Below, one piece after another: positions 37,991-50,315 of a stretch of DNA of 64,000 nucleotides. A program made the translations under genes and the position numbers. A model generated the notes under the pieces. The model did no database searches. It was not told the origin of the DNA and saw only the letters and a list, made by a program, of their open reading frames with translations. The stretch's first letter is position 1. Each line of letters begins with the position of its first letter. The stretch is from Amblyornis subalaris (taxonomy: Eukaryota > Chordata > Aves > Passeriformes > Ptilonorhynchidae), in NCBI GenBank assembly GCA_018881555.1, contig JACAXG010000007.1:3734643-3798642 (forward strand). The letters run 5' to 3'.

Positions 37991-39889
37991 TATTGGTAAT
38001 ACTGTACCGAAAAAATAATGCTCAGGAAACATGATTGTCTACTGCATAACAAGATTATCCCCTGCCAAAATCACCCCATAAAGAAACAAGCATAATATGC
38101 AATAAAGGAAAAGAATGTGACCACTGGAGATGTGAAGCAGGTCTTTGATTGCAGCAGTGTTGCCTTTTGAAAAAAGGTGGAATTCGAAAAGTTANGGAGT
38201 AAGGGGTCAGAAAAGTTGTAAAGTGTCAAAAAATATTTTAAAAGAATTTGTTATATGGCAGGTAAAGATGCAGTTTAATATTAACCCTTATNCAGACATA
38301 TTTATTTTGGATGCTTTCAGCCATTTGAGATGAGGTTTTTTACACNGTCATTTGGTCAAGTAGACTTGTCAGACATAACATTTTAAATATATATTTTTTG
38401 AAAGTGTAGGAATGGGATTAAATTTCATTGTACATATCACTTAATACATAATTATGAGATCCAGCTACCACCTAGAACTCCTCCCAAAAATTCCTTATCT
38501 TTCTGAATGCTGTCCTTCTCACCAGTGCGATTTGCTCTAGAGCTGCAATGTTACTGACAGTGGCAAGCCAAACAAGTACACTTTTCCTTGGCTGATTTTT
38601 CCCACTTCAGCACTGAGCAATTCTGTGTAATGAAAGAAAAAATAATACACCTGCAGCCACTGTCTGGAGAAGCCAAATAATGCTGTCCCTTCTGGCATTA
38701 TATGCTTTTTAATCACACATAATGGCTTAACAGAGGGCTGCAAAGTCATCAGCACAAGAAAGTAGAGTCCTGAAGGCAAGATTAAAGAAACGGCACATAT
38801 CCAACAGTCAATACGTGCCACCATCTCTCCATGGGCCAGACACTAGGATGAGGGTCATAGGGTTAATCTGTGTATTGGGATGAGGGGGTAGTGTGGGAAG
38901 AAGAATAACACAGGGAACCGGTCAAGGCTACAGAAAGAAAGATGGAGAAATTGATGGCAAAGTAAAGAAGGGAAGGAAATCAGAGACTGCGAGAAATGAG
39001 ACGCTGGGAGTGAGAAAAGGGATCCTTTAAATAAACCAAGGGAGACCCAGGAATAAAAGAATTATGATCATGTTAGGCAAGCTTAGATAGGCACACCCAG
39101 CCATGTCCCCTCACATCTCCCATTTAAAAAAAAAATTAAAATAAGAGTGAGATAAACCAGTTTTAAAACTATGAATTCTAGCCTGGAATTTTTCTTCCGT
39201 GTTGAATCATTCACAAGAGGAATAAACAAAATCCTTTGGCACATCTGTCTCCTTTTCTATTGTCTATGTGGAGTTCATCTTCACATTACCCAGACATGGT
39301 AGAGGAAAACATGCTTGTCCAAAAGAGAAATGGCCCATGGCTCTTCAGTCCGGGTATGGTCCGTGTGGGTAGGGAGCTAGCGGGACCTGAGCTGCAATGA
39401 TCTTTGCAAAATCATTTGTGAAATGTGCCAAGCTCTGGCTGCCTGCATTTTAAGCAGTGGGTCATCTTTGTTTCTGGTAAATGAAGTACCTTTTGTGTAC
39501 CTCTGGAGGTTTTTCGCTTGTTTGACTGGATTTGTCTTCCTGTAACTGTGTCTCAACAAGTAAGATATCTGTCTGGGAATTAATNCTGTGGTTTTAATTA
39601 AGCAGCACTGTTTTTTCATCCTCATTCTTATTCCATCCTGGTTTTAGAGGAGGAAAAAGAAAACTCAAGCCAGAACCCATCGAAACCTTGTAAAACCTTA
39701 GTGAACTCTAAACAGTCTTTCATGTCACTTAGCAATATAAATGAGTATTAGATGCAGTAGAAGTCATATTTAACTACATCATTAAGCTCTTTACTTGTGA
39801 AAGTATATTGAAAAGGACAGATGATAAGACTGTTGTCTTACTGCTCTTCTATAATTAAATACCTGAGTGAAACAAACAAAAAGCCTGTC

Positions 39890-40230
39890 AATTCCCAATT
39901 AAGATATCACCCCCAATTTGGAATATAAACATTCTTTAAAGAATTAAAGAATTTATGGGCCATATCATCTGCAGCAGTCTCATTGTCCGCACATTCATTG
40001 TGGCCAGTGGAGCTAGGACAATTTACAAGGGTGGAAGATCTGACCTGATGTCAGTGTGAGAGATAAAATGATATTTTATTCTCATTATCCTCGGTGTCAG
40101 CACATATGGCACTTCTATGTGATACAATTCCCTTAACACACAGCAAATATTTACTCAGCTCCTCTCTTTGCTTGAGCTGGACCGTGGGAGACCAGCTGTC
40201 ATCATCAATCAATTCATCAAGTGAAAGGAT
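39890..40230. promoter_or_regulatory. Candidate enhancer-like block with MEIS/PBX-type sites
   Basis: The right end has an E-box CAGCTG (40193-40198) overlapping TGTCA (40197-40201, MEIS/TGIF core), followed two bases later by ATCAATCA (40204-40211, reverse of the PBX-HOX site TGATTGAT). The left part has CCCAATTAAG and CCAATTTGG elements, and the middle has ATTCATTGTGG (SOX-like ATTGTG). MEIS and PBX cores at this spacing are typical of HOX-cofactor enhancers. Conservation is untested. Confidence 0.25.
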
Positions 40231-41933
40231 TTGACCCTTCCTTTACAAGAGCCCCTGACTGAATAGGTTTCTTCATGACAGAGTGTCCAAATTCAACAGA
40301 ATGATGATTCTTATGTCACTTGTAGCACTCGGCAGTAATATTTTACAGCCTTTTGGAAAAACTCTGCTGGTGTGAACCCTGTTAAGAGTTTCAGTTTATT
40401 TTGGAGGGAGGAACAGTGCTGAAGGATACCTTTATGGTAGGTAGAGTCTGTGTGCTTTGGAATGTTAGTATAGAAAGTATTATTACTTTCATTTCTATTT
40501 GAAATAAACATTGAATGCCAAGTATACCGAGGTGTTATTGTTTGGTACAGAGTATATGAGACCCTCCAGTCTGATGACAGTAACAAAAGCTATTCTGAAA
40601 TCCAAAAGTCTCAATGCCTTGAAAAATTAATTCTCTCGGAGTTTTGTTTTATAAAACACGTATAATTCAAAGGCACTGGATGGGCAAAACCACGGTGGCA
40701 AATTACAAGGGTTATGAAAAATTCTCTTTCAAGCTAATATCAAATCATCAAAAAAACGGAATACTCCTGACCCTTTTACCAAAGTGTAAATTAGCTGCCT
40801 AATGGTAATATTCAGATGTAAGCTCCTTTTGATGAAAATAATATAGGAAAGTGCTTCCCTACTGTGAATCATCTTAACATGAGAAATAGCATTTGGGTAC
40901 TATGATCTCTGCAAAGGGCACAGTAAGCTGGCAAATATAGAAATAAAAGATGAAAGCAATTTTGTGCATCTCTTGCCAATGTTTTATTCCCTTTTATTTA
41001 GTTATTATATGAAATCCAAATATCTCAAAGCACTTCTCTATGTCGCTTTAAAAACAAATTACTTGCCTGACCAATTAAATATTTTCCTTAAAAAAACTGT
41101 AGTAATGGATGTAAATTAGAGATAAAGCATGTGACATACTGACCATGCTTAAAAATGTTTCTTGTAAATATTTTCATCTATCAATAATAGCTGCTTTTAC
41201 TGAAGCATTAATATTTGCAAGTTTCAAAATAAAAAAAAGGCAGTGATTTGAAATAGGACTGTTACAAAATTGTAGATATGTTACATATTTTCTTCCGTAA
41301 TTGTGTATTGCAGGAAAAAAGTTTTTAAGAATTCTTAAGCATAGAGGAAGCAGACTTTTTTTTATTTGCCACACCCAACTAAGACCATGCAGCGCAAAAC
41401 CCAAAATTCCTCAGTGCTGGAAAATCCCTCTTCCAGTACTAAATGCTTTATTGTATTATGCTAATTACTTTTGCTCTTTTTGTGATGGACATTAGACTAC
41501 TTGTTGCCATATGTGTTAATCTTTCATGGGCATGCAGATATTTTCCATGTATAAAGCAAACAGCTGTGCCCTTCCCATCATTAATTTTCCTTGCTTTCTT
41601 TCATTCACTTTTGGTGGATACATCTACTAAAATGTACACTTTTACTCAAATCTTGACCCAGGTTGCTTTCCAGGATTTCTGATAAGACTGAAAAGAATTA
41701 CAATAAGCAAAAAATGGATATTCATGTTACATCTTTATGTTGGCAATTCCAAGTGAGGGGTGAGAGTATTCTTGATGATTGATTTAATTACCTCTGCGGA
41801 GTCTTTATCTAACTTGAAAGATCTTCCTCTCCTGAGGACAGATCTTTCCACCCACAGGTCATTCATACTCAGAAATACTCATGAAATTAAGGATGTTCTG
41901 TTTTGGACTGAAAATCGCTTAGTTTGTTAATAA

Positions 41934-41979
41934 TTAATAAATAACCTTAAGGGTTATTTATTAAGGGTTATTTATCTAA
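41934..41979. repeat. Perfect 13-bp inverted repeat overlapping a tandem repeat
   Basis: The left arm TTAATAAATAACC (41934-41946) pairs exactly with 41952-41964 around the 5-base loop TTAAG. The right arm is also the first unit of a tandem pair: GGGTTATTTATTAA (41951-41964), then GGGTTATTTATCTAA (41965-41979). The mix suggests slippage at a hairpin during replication. Confidence 0.88.
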
Positions 41980-42772
41980 GGGTAAAATGGACTGCTAAAA
42001 ATGAGGCTTTNCAGCAGTCAATAGAATTTGTGTCGGTTGCTATTGAAAGCTATTTTATAGCTCTTAAAATCTTCCATGTTTTTTAGTCTGATGTATTCTG
42101 TAAAANGGCATATTTGGGTGCATGACTGTAATTAGCTAAAGGCTGTGATCCACAAGAAAAGCAGATAATTTGGAGCCAAAAGACAAAAAAAACCTGTTAG
42201 CTGAGAACTTGAACTTAGAATCAACCACAGACTTTGGCTGTTGGCAAATGGAAGTAATTTAAGATAGTTATAGAGTTGAGCTGATATTTCTCCTCTTCAC
42301 CTAAGGTTATTGTAATCATGGGTAACATATTTCAGCTAAAGTGCCCTGGTAGTCCAGCAATCTCGAAGTTTGGTAGGACCTCTAAAGGCTTAACTCCTCA
42401 GTTACTGGTGAGAACATCCCTCCAGAAAGCTCTAGGCTCTATCTGTGCACGTGATCTGAACACATACACAGTTGAGTAAGTGCTCTCTCTGTCCTTTATA
42501 ACAGGGAGTAAACAGCTTATTATTAGTCAAATTCTTTCTTGGATCTCTCTGAGTCACTTCAATGATGGTTAAGGTGCTTGTGCACAGAAGTTGTGGGGTA
42601 TAATGAACCAGGTATTGTAAGGTTAAGGGCACTGTGGATGTTTACACATTAATTTTCTGTACATTAGGGTTATGTGACTGGCTGCACTAGCAGGCTTTCT
42701 TATAGTTCGGTGCATTATGGTGAGAAAAGCTTTTGAATTGGCTAGAGAATGCTGCTAATAATGCCATGCNCT

Positions 42773-42830
42773 TTAGAGTTGGACTTGATGATCCTGTGGG
42801 TCCCTTCTGAAAATTCTGTGATTCCGTGAA
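42773..42830 (+). mobile_element. CR1 LINE 3' tail (very short)
   Basis: Only the last ~58 bases remain. They comprise the GAGTTGGACTTGATGATCCT block, GTGGGTCCCTTCTG, and the degenerate octamer repeats ATTCTGTGATTCCGTGA. The orientation is plus. It belongs to the same CR1 type as 34178-34341 by its shared GTGGGTCCCTTC block, and represents an extremely 5'-truncated insertion. Confidence 0.85.
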
Positions 42831-44029
42831 TAGTAAATATTGTGAATGATCTTGTTTCCCAGAGAGCTGTGTAATTTAGCCTCATACTAAAACTAACTGT
42901 GCATTTGTCATGTATTTTGTGTTGTCCGTGTAAGAAGGCTAAGCCATAAGCAAATTTCACTAGAATACAGAGAGGGCTGAGAATGCCTGAAAAGAAGCCC
43001 AAACACAAATTAGGTACAGATTTAAAGTGATTAGTTCAAAATCAGACATATTGACGTACATCTGGCTGTCACTTGCAATATTGGAATCATTCTCCCTCCT
43101 TCTCTCTTGAAACAGCTTCTTTCACAAAACTGCCTTTTCAGTCTGCAATACCAATCTTATATTTCTTGNTTTTTAATCCAACTTTCCTTGGGACTTAAAG
43201 TTCATTTATAAGNAAGGGACACCACTTACATATTACGAATTACAAACTTTGTCGTGCACAGTGAGAACGTATCAGTCTCAGGGTTTCAGAGAATGACTTC
43301 ACCTCTACTGTAGACAGGAGGGCAAACACCAGAAAGAAGCATCCTGCTCTGAAACCTTTCCTGCATCAGCTCGTTGGGCGTTATGATAATTAGATCATCT
43401 GTCTAAATAGGCTCCATATGGTGATTTTTCTGTAAATGTTTTCTTTACTTGAACACAGTGTATTNCTCTATCTATGGCTCCACATTGAAGTTAACCTTAG
43501 AGACTGGATGATTAGAATCAGGGCTGAGTAGTAGAAGAGTTTTTTATTACTTAGGGCAGGGGTGATGGAAATATTATACATATTTTCTCTGATTCTGAAG
43601 CGTAGGAAAGAAGTTAGAGGTAAATGACATGAAGCTGGCAGTACAGGCGTGCCCAGATCAGCTCAGAAAGACTAGTATCAGAAAATCCTGGAGAAGTTTG
43701 CCAGTAGGGTTACTATATTCGGTTTAAAAGTGTAGCAAATCAGCAAAACACCCTGGTCCCTTAGGCTGTAAAGTGTGCAAATCTTTGTTATGGCTCTGTA
43801 CGAGCAGCCAGCTGGAACACTAGAGCACGGTGTTTAAATAAACTTGAATCCCACAAAATAACAACATCTCGCCGCAATTTCAGCAGAGAGCAGTTTAATG
43901 AAATTGTTATTAATAGTCATCACTTTAATATACAACTAGAAGACAAAACCGGGAGAGAAATCTCCTTTACTTAACCTCAAGATAGTCACGGTGTGGGTAA
44001 GTAAAAGTGTTCAGTGATCATTCAGAAGC

Positions 44030-44310
44030 CAAACTGCCTGGCTGGGCTGTTGCATGTGGCTTCAGTGTCTGCGCTGGTGGCCCTGGTGGTTGCCCCATCA
44101 GGCATGAGTAGCCACTGGCCCTGGCAGCTCCAGGGCGGAGCACCTTGAGTCTGGTTTGCACTGTGTGTCTGAGGCAATGTTACAGTGCCAGTGAACATCC
44201 AGGAGGTCCCTTGTTGTGATCAGGAGCTAATGAAGATCCTAGACTTTTATTTCGCTGGCAAGAAAGCTGACACCTTTTGGGACATCTGCCCCACTTTTGG
44301 AGGAGTTAAT
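44030..44310. other. GC-richer block, unidentified
   Basis: About 280 bases with a G/C-rich core (44035-44160) with GGTGGCCCTGGTGGTTGCC and GGCCCTGGCAGCTCC, set in AT-rich DNA. No coding frame of length, no recognised transposon. It may be a degraded repeat or an old LTR piece. Confidence 0.35.
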
Positions 44311-44430
44311 TGATTAAAAGAGGGTGCAGGACCTCTGCAGGTAACAAGCAATGATTTCATGGATGTTGGTGGGTTATCTTGGCAGAGGACCTTTTTAAGA
44401 CTTTGGGGCTGGCTTACTGGGTTAGATTCT

Positions 44431-44447
44431 TATTTATTTATTTATTT
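44431..44447. repeat. (TTTA)4 tetranucleotide repeat
   Basis: Four tandem TATT/TTTA units, a short microsatellite. Confidence 0.85.
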
Positions 44448-44649
44448 CACATTTTCAAAGAGTTTTTTATGCTTTCCTTGCCCAAGAAAGGCATATGTCT
44501 AATGATTTCAGATCACTGCTATATTCGACTATATTACCTTCTCTGCATGATTTTGCTTATTGAGAAAAATGAAATTGTAACGCTATTTCCTTTTGTAAAA
44601 GAGGTTTAGGGCTGCAGTCTTCCATTTCATCTTTTGTATTGTTTCTCAA

Positions 44650-45228
44650 TGTTAGGATCCAATTATCAAGAGATGCCTCTGCCTGAATTAGGGTGCAAAT
44701 GGGACCATATGCCAAAGTCAATAGTATGGATTTTATTTAACAGTAAATATGAGGGAAATAGAAGGGGGGAGGGAGGAAGAGAGTGAGAGAGAGAGAGAGA
44801 TGAAGCAAAGATCTCGTCAGCATGTGAAATCCTGCGATGTCCCTCTAGTACTTCTCCACTCTGGTCTGCTTGGTGGCAGGGTTCCCTGATATCCACGAGG
44901 CGCACGTGCTGTTCCCACAATTTGGGATGGCATGTGTGTAAGCAGCTGCTTCCTTTCTCCCAGTTTGCCATGGTGGGATATTTGCCTGTACAGGCTACCC
45001 AGATCTGCCTCACCAGGCCTGGCATCTTCCTGTTGTTGCTGTCTGTGCTTTTCCCACAGTCTGCACAGTGAAATCTTGTCCCATGTGCTAATTCCAAACC
45101 TTTCACCTCCATATGGACCTGATATTAACGTCTTGTAGTTCGCCATCTGTGCTTCTCTACATCTTACGTTAGCTTATCTTGTGGGAACTTCCTCCTTTGT
45201 CAGTGTTGGAGACAATTTATTGTGCTTC
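44650..45228 (-). mobile_element. Solo ERV LTR, family A copy 1 (minus)
   Basis: The element shares its whole length with 53440-54057. On the plus strand both begin TGTTAGGATCCAATTAT, and the similarity ends at ACAATTTATTGTGC.TCTCTA. Read on the minus strand it ends ...GGATCCTAACA, the usual LTR CA end. It has a polyadenylation signal AATAAA (plus-strand TTTATT at 44732-44737) about 80 bases before that end, as expected for R/U5. A GA-rich microsatellite lies at 44761-44801. It lacks about 36-40 bases present in copy 2, including the TATA-like segment. No primer-binding site or gag/pol/env sequence adjoins it, so it is a solo LTR left by recombination. The 148-codon minus frame within it is fortuitous. 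Confidence 0.85.
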
Positions 45229-46914
45229 TCTAAGTTGTCTCACAGAGCCAGTTGGTTCAGACGCTTTGTTTGAAAGCATACCCCGCTCCTCCTCCTCAGC
45301 TTTGAGGGTAGTAAACCTGTCTCATGGTGCAGAACTTCATGTGGAGTCACCACCTTCACCCTTTCTCAGACCTTTTGCAGAGTTTGCACTTACTGTTCTG
45401 ATGACAGGCTGTAAACCCCCCAAAACTGGGTCAACGAGCCTCTTAAAAGGGCTCATGGCATTTTTGAGGTACTCTGAGTTAGACACACTGCAGAAATACT
45501 GACAAGATATTCTCAAGGGGCCGAAACAGCAAAAAAACTTTACTGTCATCTTCAGAAAATCAGAAAACCTTGTCAAAAGTTTAGAGCAGCATTCTCACTT
45601 CTAGAGATAGGCATATGCCAATTTTTATATCATATTCAAATCAGTTCTGAGTTTGAACACCTGTAATCTTTATGTCCAAATAGGAATACCCTCCTGACAC
45701 TTGATTTTTGAATAAAAAAAAAAATTAACCAGTTTTCACTAGTATCATCAATCCTCCCAACAGAATATGAAATAGTCAAAGGTAAGTGCTACTACTAGGA
45801 TGTGAAATCCAGATAAATGAATACAAGCATTTTTGTTACTTAAAAAGCAAAAAGAATAGTACTTGGGACTTTCTTCACTTTCCTTCATTGTTCAGTAGAA
45901 TTACAAAGTAAAAAGTGGCTAGCAAAATAATGGTACTCCATTGTCTTCATAGGCAACAGCACTAAAATCTACTGAAAGAGCAGGAAATTAAACACGGGGG
46001 TTTTTTTGTCCAACTAGAGTGTTGTGCTCTGGCTAACAGACATTTGGATATATTCTTAAAATTCATTCTTGTCCTCACAGATCCTGCTATTGAAGGCTTC
46101 AAAGACACTCGTGGAAACCTGCCTGGATAAGTAGGATAATGTGTGCAACCCAAAGTGCTAGGAGGCCTGAGACAGAGCAGCTGGGCTTGAACAAGGTGCT
46201 GAGAGCAAGTTCAGTGCTTANATATATATATATACTTTTAATATTCAAATGAATTTCCGCAGAGACCCGACTTGGCTTTCTCTAAGGTAAACCGTACAAA
46301 ATCCATCTTGTTTCCATTTATATTTCCATTTCACATTTAATATGGGTTGCAAGAGAGATGCTGTGCCATGCTTCATTTTTTTAATCACTTCCCTCGTCTT
46401 CTACATGTCTATCATTCTCATTAGAGGCATGGTCTCGAGGAGACAGCTGGCAAGCTGAACTGTATTTCTACTTCACTGCTGAGGCACTCGGTAGATTTGG
46501 ACATCTTCTAAACTTTCCTTTTCAACAGAATGCTCACAGGCATCACAGAACACTTACAGGCATATTATCAGGAGGGGATAATAGCTGTATGCCATCACTA
46601 ACATGACTAACGTGACAAGTGCTTCAGGTTCAGCTAACATACATACAAAGCAGGCTTAATTCACAAATTATTCACATGTATTCCAAATGTAGATTGGGAA
46701 ATAAAGCACTGCAGTCAGACAGAGGTAAAAAAAATGGGAAACTACAGTTATGTGTTTTTCCTATCTGTGAGTTTAATGACGTCCTCATACAGAGTGCAGC
46801 AGCTCACACATTTTCCACTTAGACCACTGTTCTTGACTATAGCCTAAAGCAAAACAAGAATAATGACTTTAAATTGANGGATTTTTATGATATTAAATTA
46901 GGTTTTTATCACAT
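45229..46914. other. Non-coding sequence between two LTRs
   Basis: No retroviral or cellular coding sequence is recognised. It has an A11 run at about 45713-45723 and a (TA)n run at 46210-46224. The piece at 45240-45440 is C/T-rich on the plus strand, with a 107-codon frame lacking known domains. Confidence 0.65.
46210..46224. repeat. (AT)6 dinucleotide run
   Basis: Six AT units after an unresolved base at 46211. A short microsatellite. Confidence 0.8.
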
Positions 46915-47337
46915 TGTCCTGGTTCTGACTACGAATTAGTTAATTTTTGCAGTAGCCAGGAGGGGGCATGGCTAGGACCCAGAGGTTATTCTGAACCACC
47001 TTATGTCATTTTCTGGGAACAAGGGAAGGGATTCCTTTGGGTCAGAGTAGCTGGCATGGAGGTGGCTGGGTATTGTCGGGATCCTGTGGNATAGTGGAAA
47101 GCATTTGCAAGTGAATCAATCACCTCTCTTGTATGCTTTTTAGGTATAAATATTGTTATGAATACTGTTACTGTTCATTTTCTTATTTCACTGCTGTTTC
47201 CAGCAAATTGTTCTTATCTCAACCTATGACCTTTACCTTTTGTGTCTCCAGTTCTCCTCTCCACCCTGCCAGAGGAGAGGGGGAAAANGGAGGAGTGACT
47301 GAGCAGAGCATGGTTTGGAGTGGTTTCAGTGGGAACA
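46915..47337 (+). mobile_element. Solo ERV LTR, family B (plus)
   Basis: It begins TGTCCTGGTTCTGAC. It continues with a GTTAATTTTTGCAGTAGC block and an AGGAGGGGGCATGGC block, and has TATAAATA at 47144-47151. Near the 3' end it has the CTTATCTCAACCTATGACC block and a GC-rich stretch around CCACCCTGCCAGAGGAGAGG. This order matches a widespread bird ERV LTR type that I recognise from its TGTCCTGGTT start and its TTATCTCAACCYATG block. The 3' boundary (CA at 47336-47337) is less certain and no flanking duplication is clear. No internal proviral sequence adjoins it. Confidence 0.75.
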
Positions 47338-48480
47338 CTAAATTGAAGAATACCATTCCTAAACTGCAACATGTATTAAATGCGTAGAGTATGAAAATGG
47401 TATAGCATGAGAGTTTTTGCTGACAGAGCAAAACTTTCAGATTATATTTGCATTTAGTACTTCCATTCTCCAATAATGGCTGTAAGCACAAGGGGAATGT
47501 TCACATTGCAAACCTCTTAAATGTCATCATAATCATACTAGTAATAGCACAATTTACATTTTAGATTCTGTAAAAATAAAAGGGTGAAGAATGAAAAGTG
47601 AAAGCCTCTCAACAGTTTGTCACTGTAGGAAAATACAGCTTACAGCATGTCATTGTGTTTTAAAAGCACTGCAGACAACTGACTTCACATTATCTTCTCT
47701 GTAAGCAGTTAGGCACTGGAAGCCAAAGCAACACAGTTCTTGTTTTTCTATTGTCTCATACTCCATACAAGCCCTTTTATTATGCCAGTGTAAGTATCCA
47801 CTGAGATGGAGAGATCCAGCTGAAAAACAGACCAGCCAAGCAAAAAAAAAAAGTAATGTTCAAGCAAATCAGCTCCCCACATCAGNCTACATGAAGACAA
47901 CTCAAATACTTGAGCCTCTGCTATTGAAACTTCTTTTCACAGAGACAGTTATTGCTATTATANAAGTAAAACTTATTCTGAAATTAAAAATGCAAATGGC
48001 ATCAAATTGGTCATGTTCCTGGGTCTAAGTTCTAAATCAAGAGTCTTAATTTCCAAGAAAGTAGCTTGTATATGAAGAAGAAAGTAGTATGCTTATATAA
48101 AATACAGCATACATGAAAGAGGTTTTATNAACTTTCCACACTTCTAGCAAACTTTTAAAAAAATAATTATTCTGTTCTTAAAATGACTTTTGTTAGTATC
48201 AGACTATCTGATGGGGTTTAATTTTACTTTGCATGAAAAAACAGATGCAATATGGATCAAGTCTCAGATGTAATCTTCCCACGTACACTAGACAAACATT
48301 TGTGCAAATAACTTTTAAAATACGTTCCTTTCTATTGTGTAAGCTAGCTCTTAACCATATTTTTGGACAGATTCTAGTAGTATTCCTTGTCCACCTACCA
48401 CTGAGAGCTAGTATTTGTTAAGAGGGTCATAATTTTCATTGGGTCACAAGGTCTTACAGATCACTATTATACAGTATTTT
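47338..48480. other. Non-coding AT-rich sequence
   Basis: Unique sequence between an LTR and a CR1 copy, with an A11 run near 47847 and four Ns. Open frames are under 70 codons. Nothing is recognised. Confidence 0.65.
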
Positions 48481-48836
48481 CACAGAATCANAGAATAGGC
48501 TCAGCTGGAAGGGACCCATAAGGATCATGGAGTCCAGCTCCCAGCCCTGCACGGCAGCATTCCCAAGAGTAACATCATGTGCCCAAGAGTATTGTCCAAA
48601 CACTTCTCGAACTCTATCAGGCTTAGTGCTGTGACCACATTTGTTGAGGTCTCTCTACAGGGCCTCCCTGCCCTCAAAGGTGTCAACAGCTCCTCTCAGT
48701 TTTGTATCATCTGTGAACTTGCTTAAGTATCCCTTCCAGTCCCGAGTCCAAGTCGTTTATGAAGATGTTGAAGAGCATTGGGCCCAGGATGGAGCCCTGT
48801 GGAACCTCACTAGTGACAGGTCATCAGTCTGATCTG
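48481..48836 (-). mobile_element. CR1 LINE fragment with internal deletion (minus)
   Basis: In reverse orientation, the CR1 3' tail (plus-strand CACAGAATCANAGAATAGG, then CTGGAAGGGACC) lies at the left end. The right part (48639-48836) matches a far-upstream part of CR1 coding for reverse transcriptase. Read on the minus strand it gives VPQGSILGP (VPQG at 48794-48805) and then, in another frame, FTDD at 48706-48717, the active-site box. The frameshift and a stop codon show that the copy is dead. The two parts are joined at about 48638/48639, and the several hundred bases normally between them are missing. Confidence 0.92.
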
Positions 48837-50130
48837 AAAAAATTTTCATTTCTGTAGAGAAATCTTGATTTCCANTACACAAAAACTGTAGGTCTGTGCT
48901 ATTTATTTACTTGTATCTGTCCAGTATCACAGATCCAGTATTTGTCCAATATCAAAGTCCTATCTCACGTTTCTGAAGCTGCTATGTGATTTTGTTTTTC
49001 ATAAAGCCTCCTGCTCTCTGTTTCTACTCTACTGATGCCCCGTCTTAAATGTGCCTTAAATGGGTACCAGAAATGCTTTTGCACAGCGTGAGTTTGCAGA
49101 TAAACAACCTCTGTCCCAACTNTCAGCATGAAGCCATGCACACACACAGGTACATACACACAATAAAGCAAAATTCTAAAATATGAACGACTGTGACAAC
49201 GGAAGATGACNTGGCACTGGTGAAGACAAGACTATGAGTGTCTCTCCAAAAATTAGTTTTATTTACCTCTCAAATGCCACGAATAATTCAAAAACTCTTC
49301 CTGACACTAAACAAACATTTACAAGGCAAGCACCACAGTGCCAAATATTCAGTAGGTCTGGCAGAATGACAATAAGGACAGGAAGCAGCTGCTTTTCACC
49401 GCTGTGTGCAACTATTTTATTTTACTATTTTGTAAAAGCAAAAATTCTACAGATGCATCATTAAATTATGTTTCCATGTTGGCAAAAGAATAAGCAACAA
49501 ATTTAAAGTAGTTTAATTATAGAAATGGTAATTTCAAAACAGCTTCCAGCATCTGCATTGCTAAGAGGCACCAGAATGTCTCAGGCATCAGCAGCCAAAC
49601 AGTTATCANTATTAATCACTTCTCTATCCCCATTTCCCAACGACTTGTATATCCCACTGGTCAAGTCCCCAGAGAAACGAAGGACATGTTTTTCTAAAAT
49701 TTGTGATGGCTTATTTAGCCAATTTGTNTTCCAAATGGAAATCCACAGTGTGATTCTTCTCCCCGATACTACAGAATGAGAAAGTGGAATAATCAGTAGG
49801 ACACTCAGTTGGGGTTAAAGAGGTTAGACTTTTGTCCCAGGTCAGTTAATGGCTTAATTCATAACAGCAGACAATTTGCCTCTCCTGTCTTTGAAACTGG
49901 TCCACTTAACTATTCTTTCAGACAGAGTTTAAACATCTCACATTCTCATCTAACCTAATAGGTGGGTTGATCTTCTGAAATGAAGCACATGTGCAACCAA
50001 GCGTCACCTATTTCAATTTGCAAAACATCACAGTGGTGATGTTCATCCAAGAACCAGGAGAACCGATCCACACAACTCACCTAAGCCAATTCTGTGTTGT
50101 AGAAACAGTACTTCTTCGTANGACTTCTGA

Positions 50131-50315
50131 GAAAAATAAAGGGAAAAAAAATGGAAAAAAAAAGTTACATCAGCCTGAAAGAAAGTACATTGTTCACTCC
50201 CACACAAAACAAACCCCAAACAAAACAAAAAAACACTCCAAGCCCTCAAAAAACCCAACCCCCAAAAAACCCCTACAGGTATCCATCCCACCCCCCTCCA
50301 TCAAAAGAAAAATAG
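50131..50315. repeat. A/C-rich low-complexity stretch
   Basis: Runs of A and C with very little G or T: A8 and A9 runs, then CAAAACAAACCCCAAA-type and AAAAAACCC-type motifs. It produces a Lys/Pro/Thr-rich 110-codon plus frame and a Phe/Leu/Gly-rich minus frame, neither meaningful. Confidence 0.8.

Larger units (their letters stand above)
34342..44649. other. Non-coding AT-rich unique sequence
   Basis: No gene or RNA is recognised. It contains two small tandem duplications (37054-37099 and 37496-37535), candidate regulatory blocks (37700-37990 and 39890-40230), a palindrome/tandem at 41934-41979, a CR1 tail at 42773-42830, a GC-richer block at about 44030-44310 and a short TTTA repeat at 44431-44447. 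Ns are dense from 34095 to 36702 and sparse after. Open frames are all under 100 codons. Confidence 0.7.

Noticed and set aside
44666..45112. 148-codon minus frame with ATG start
   Set aside because: Lies wholly inside an LTR that has a second copy without the same frame intact. LTRs do not normally encode protein.
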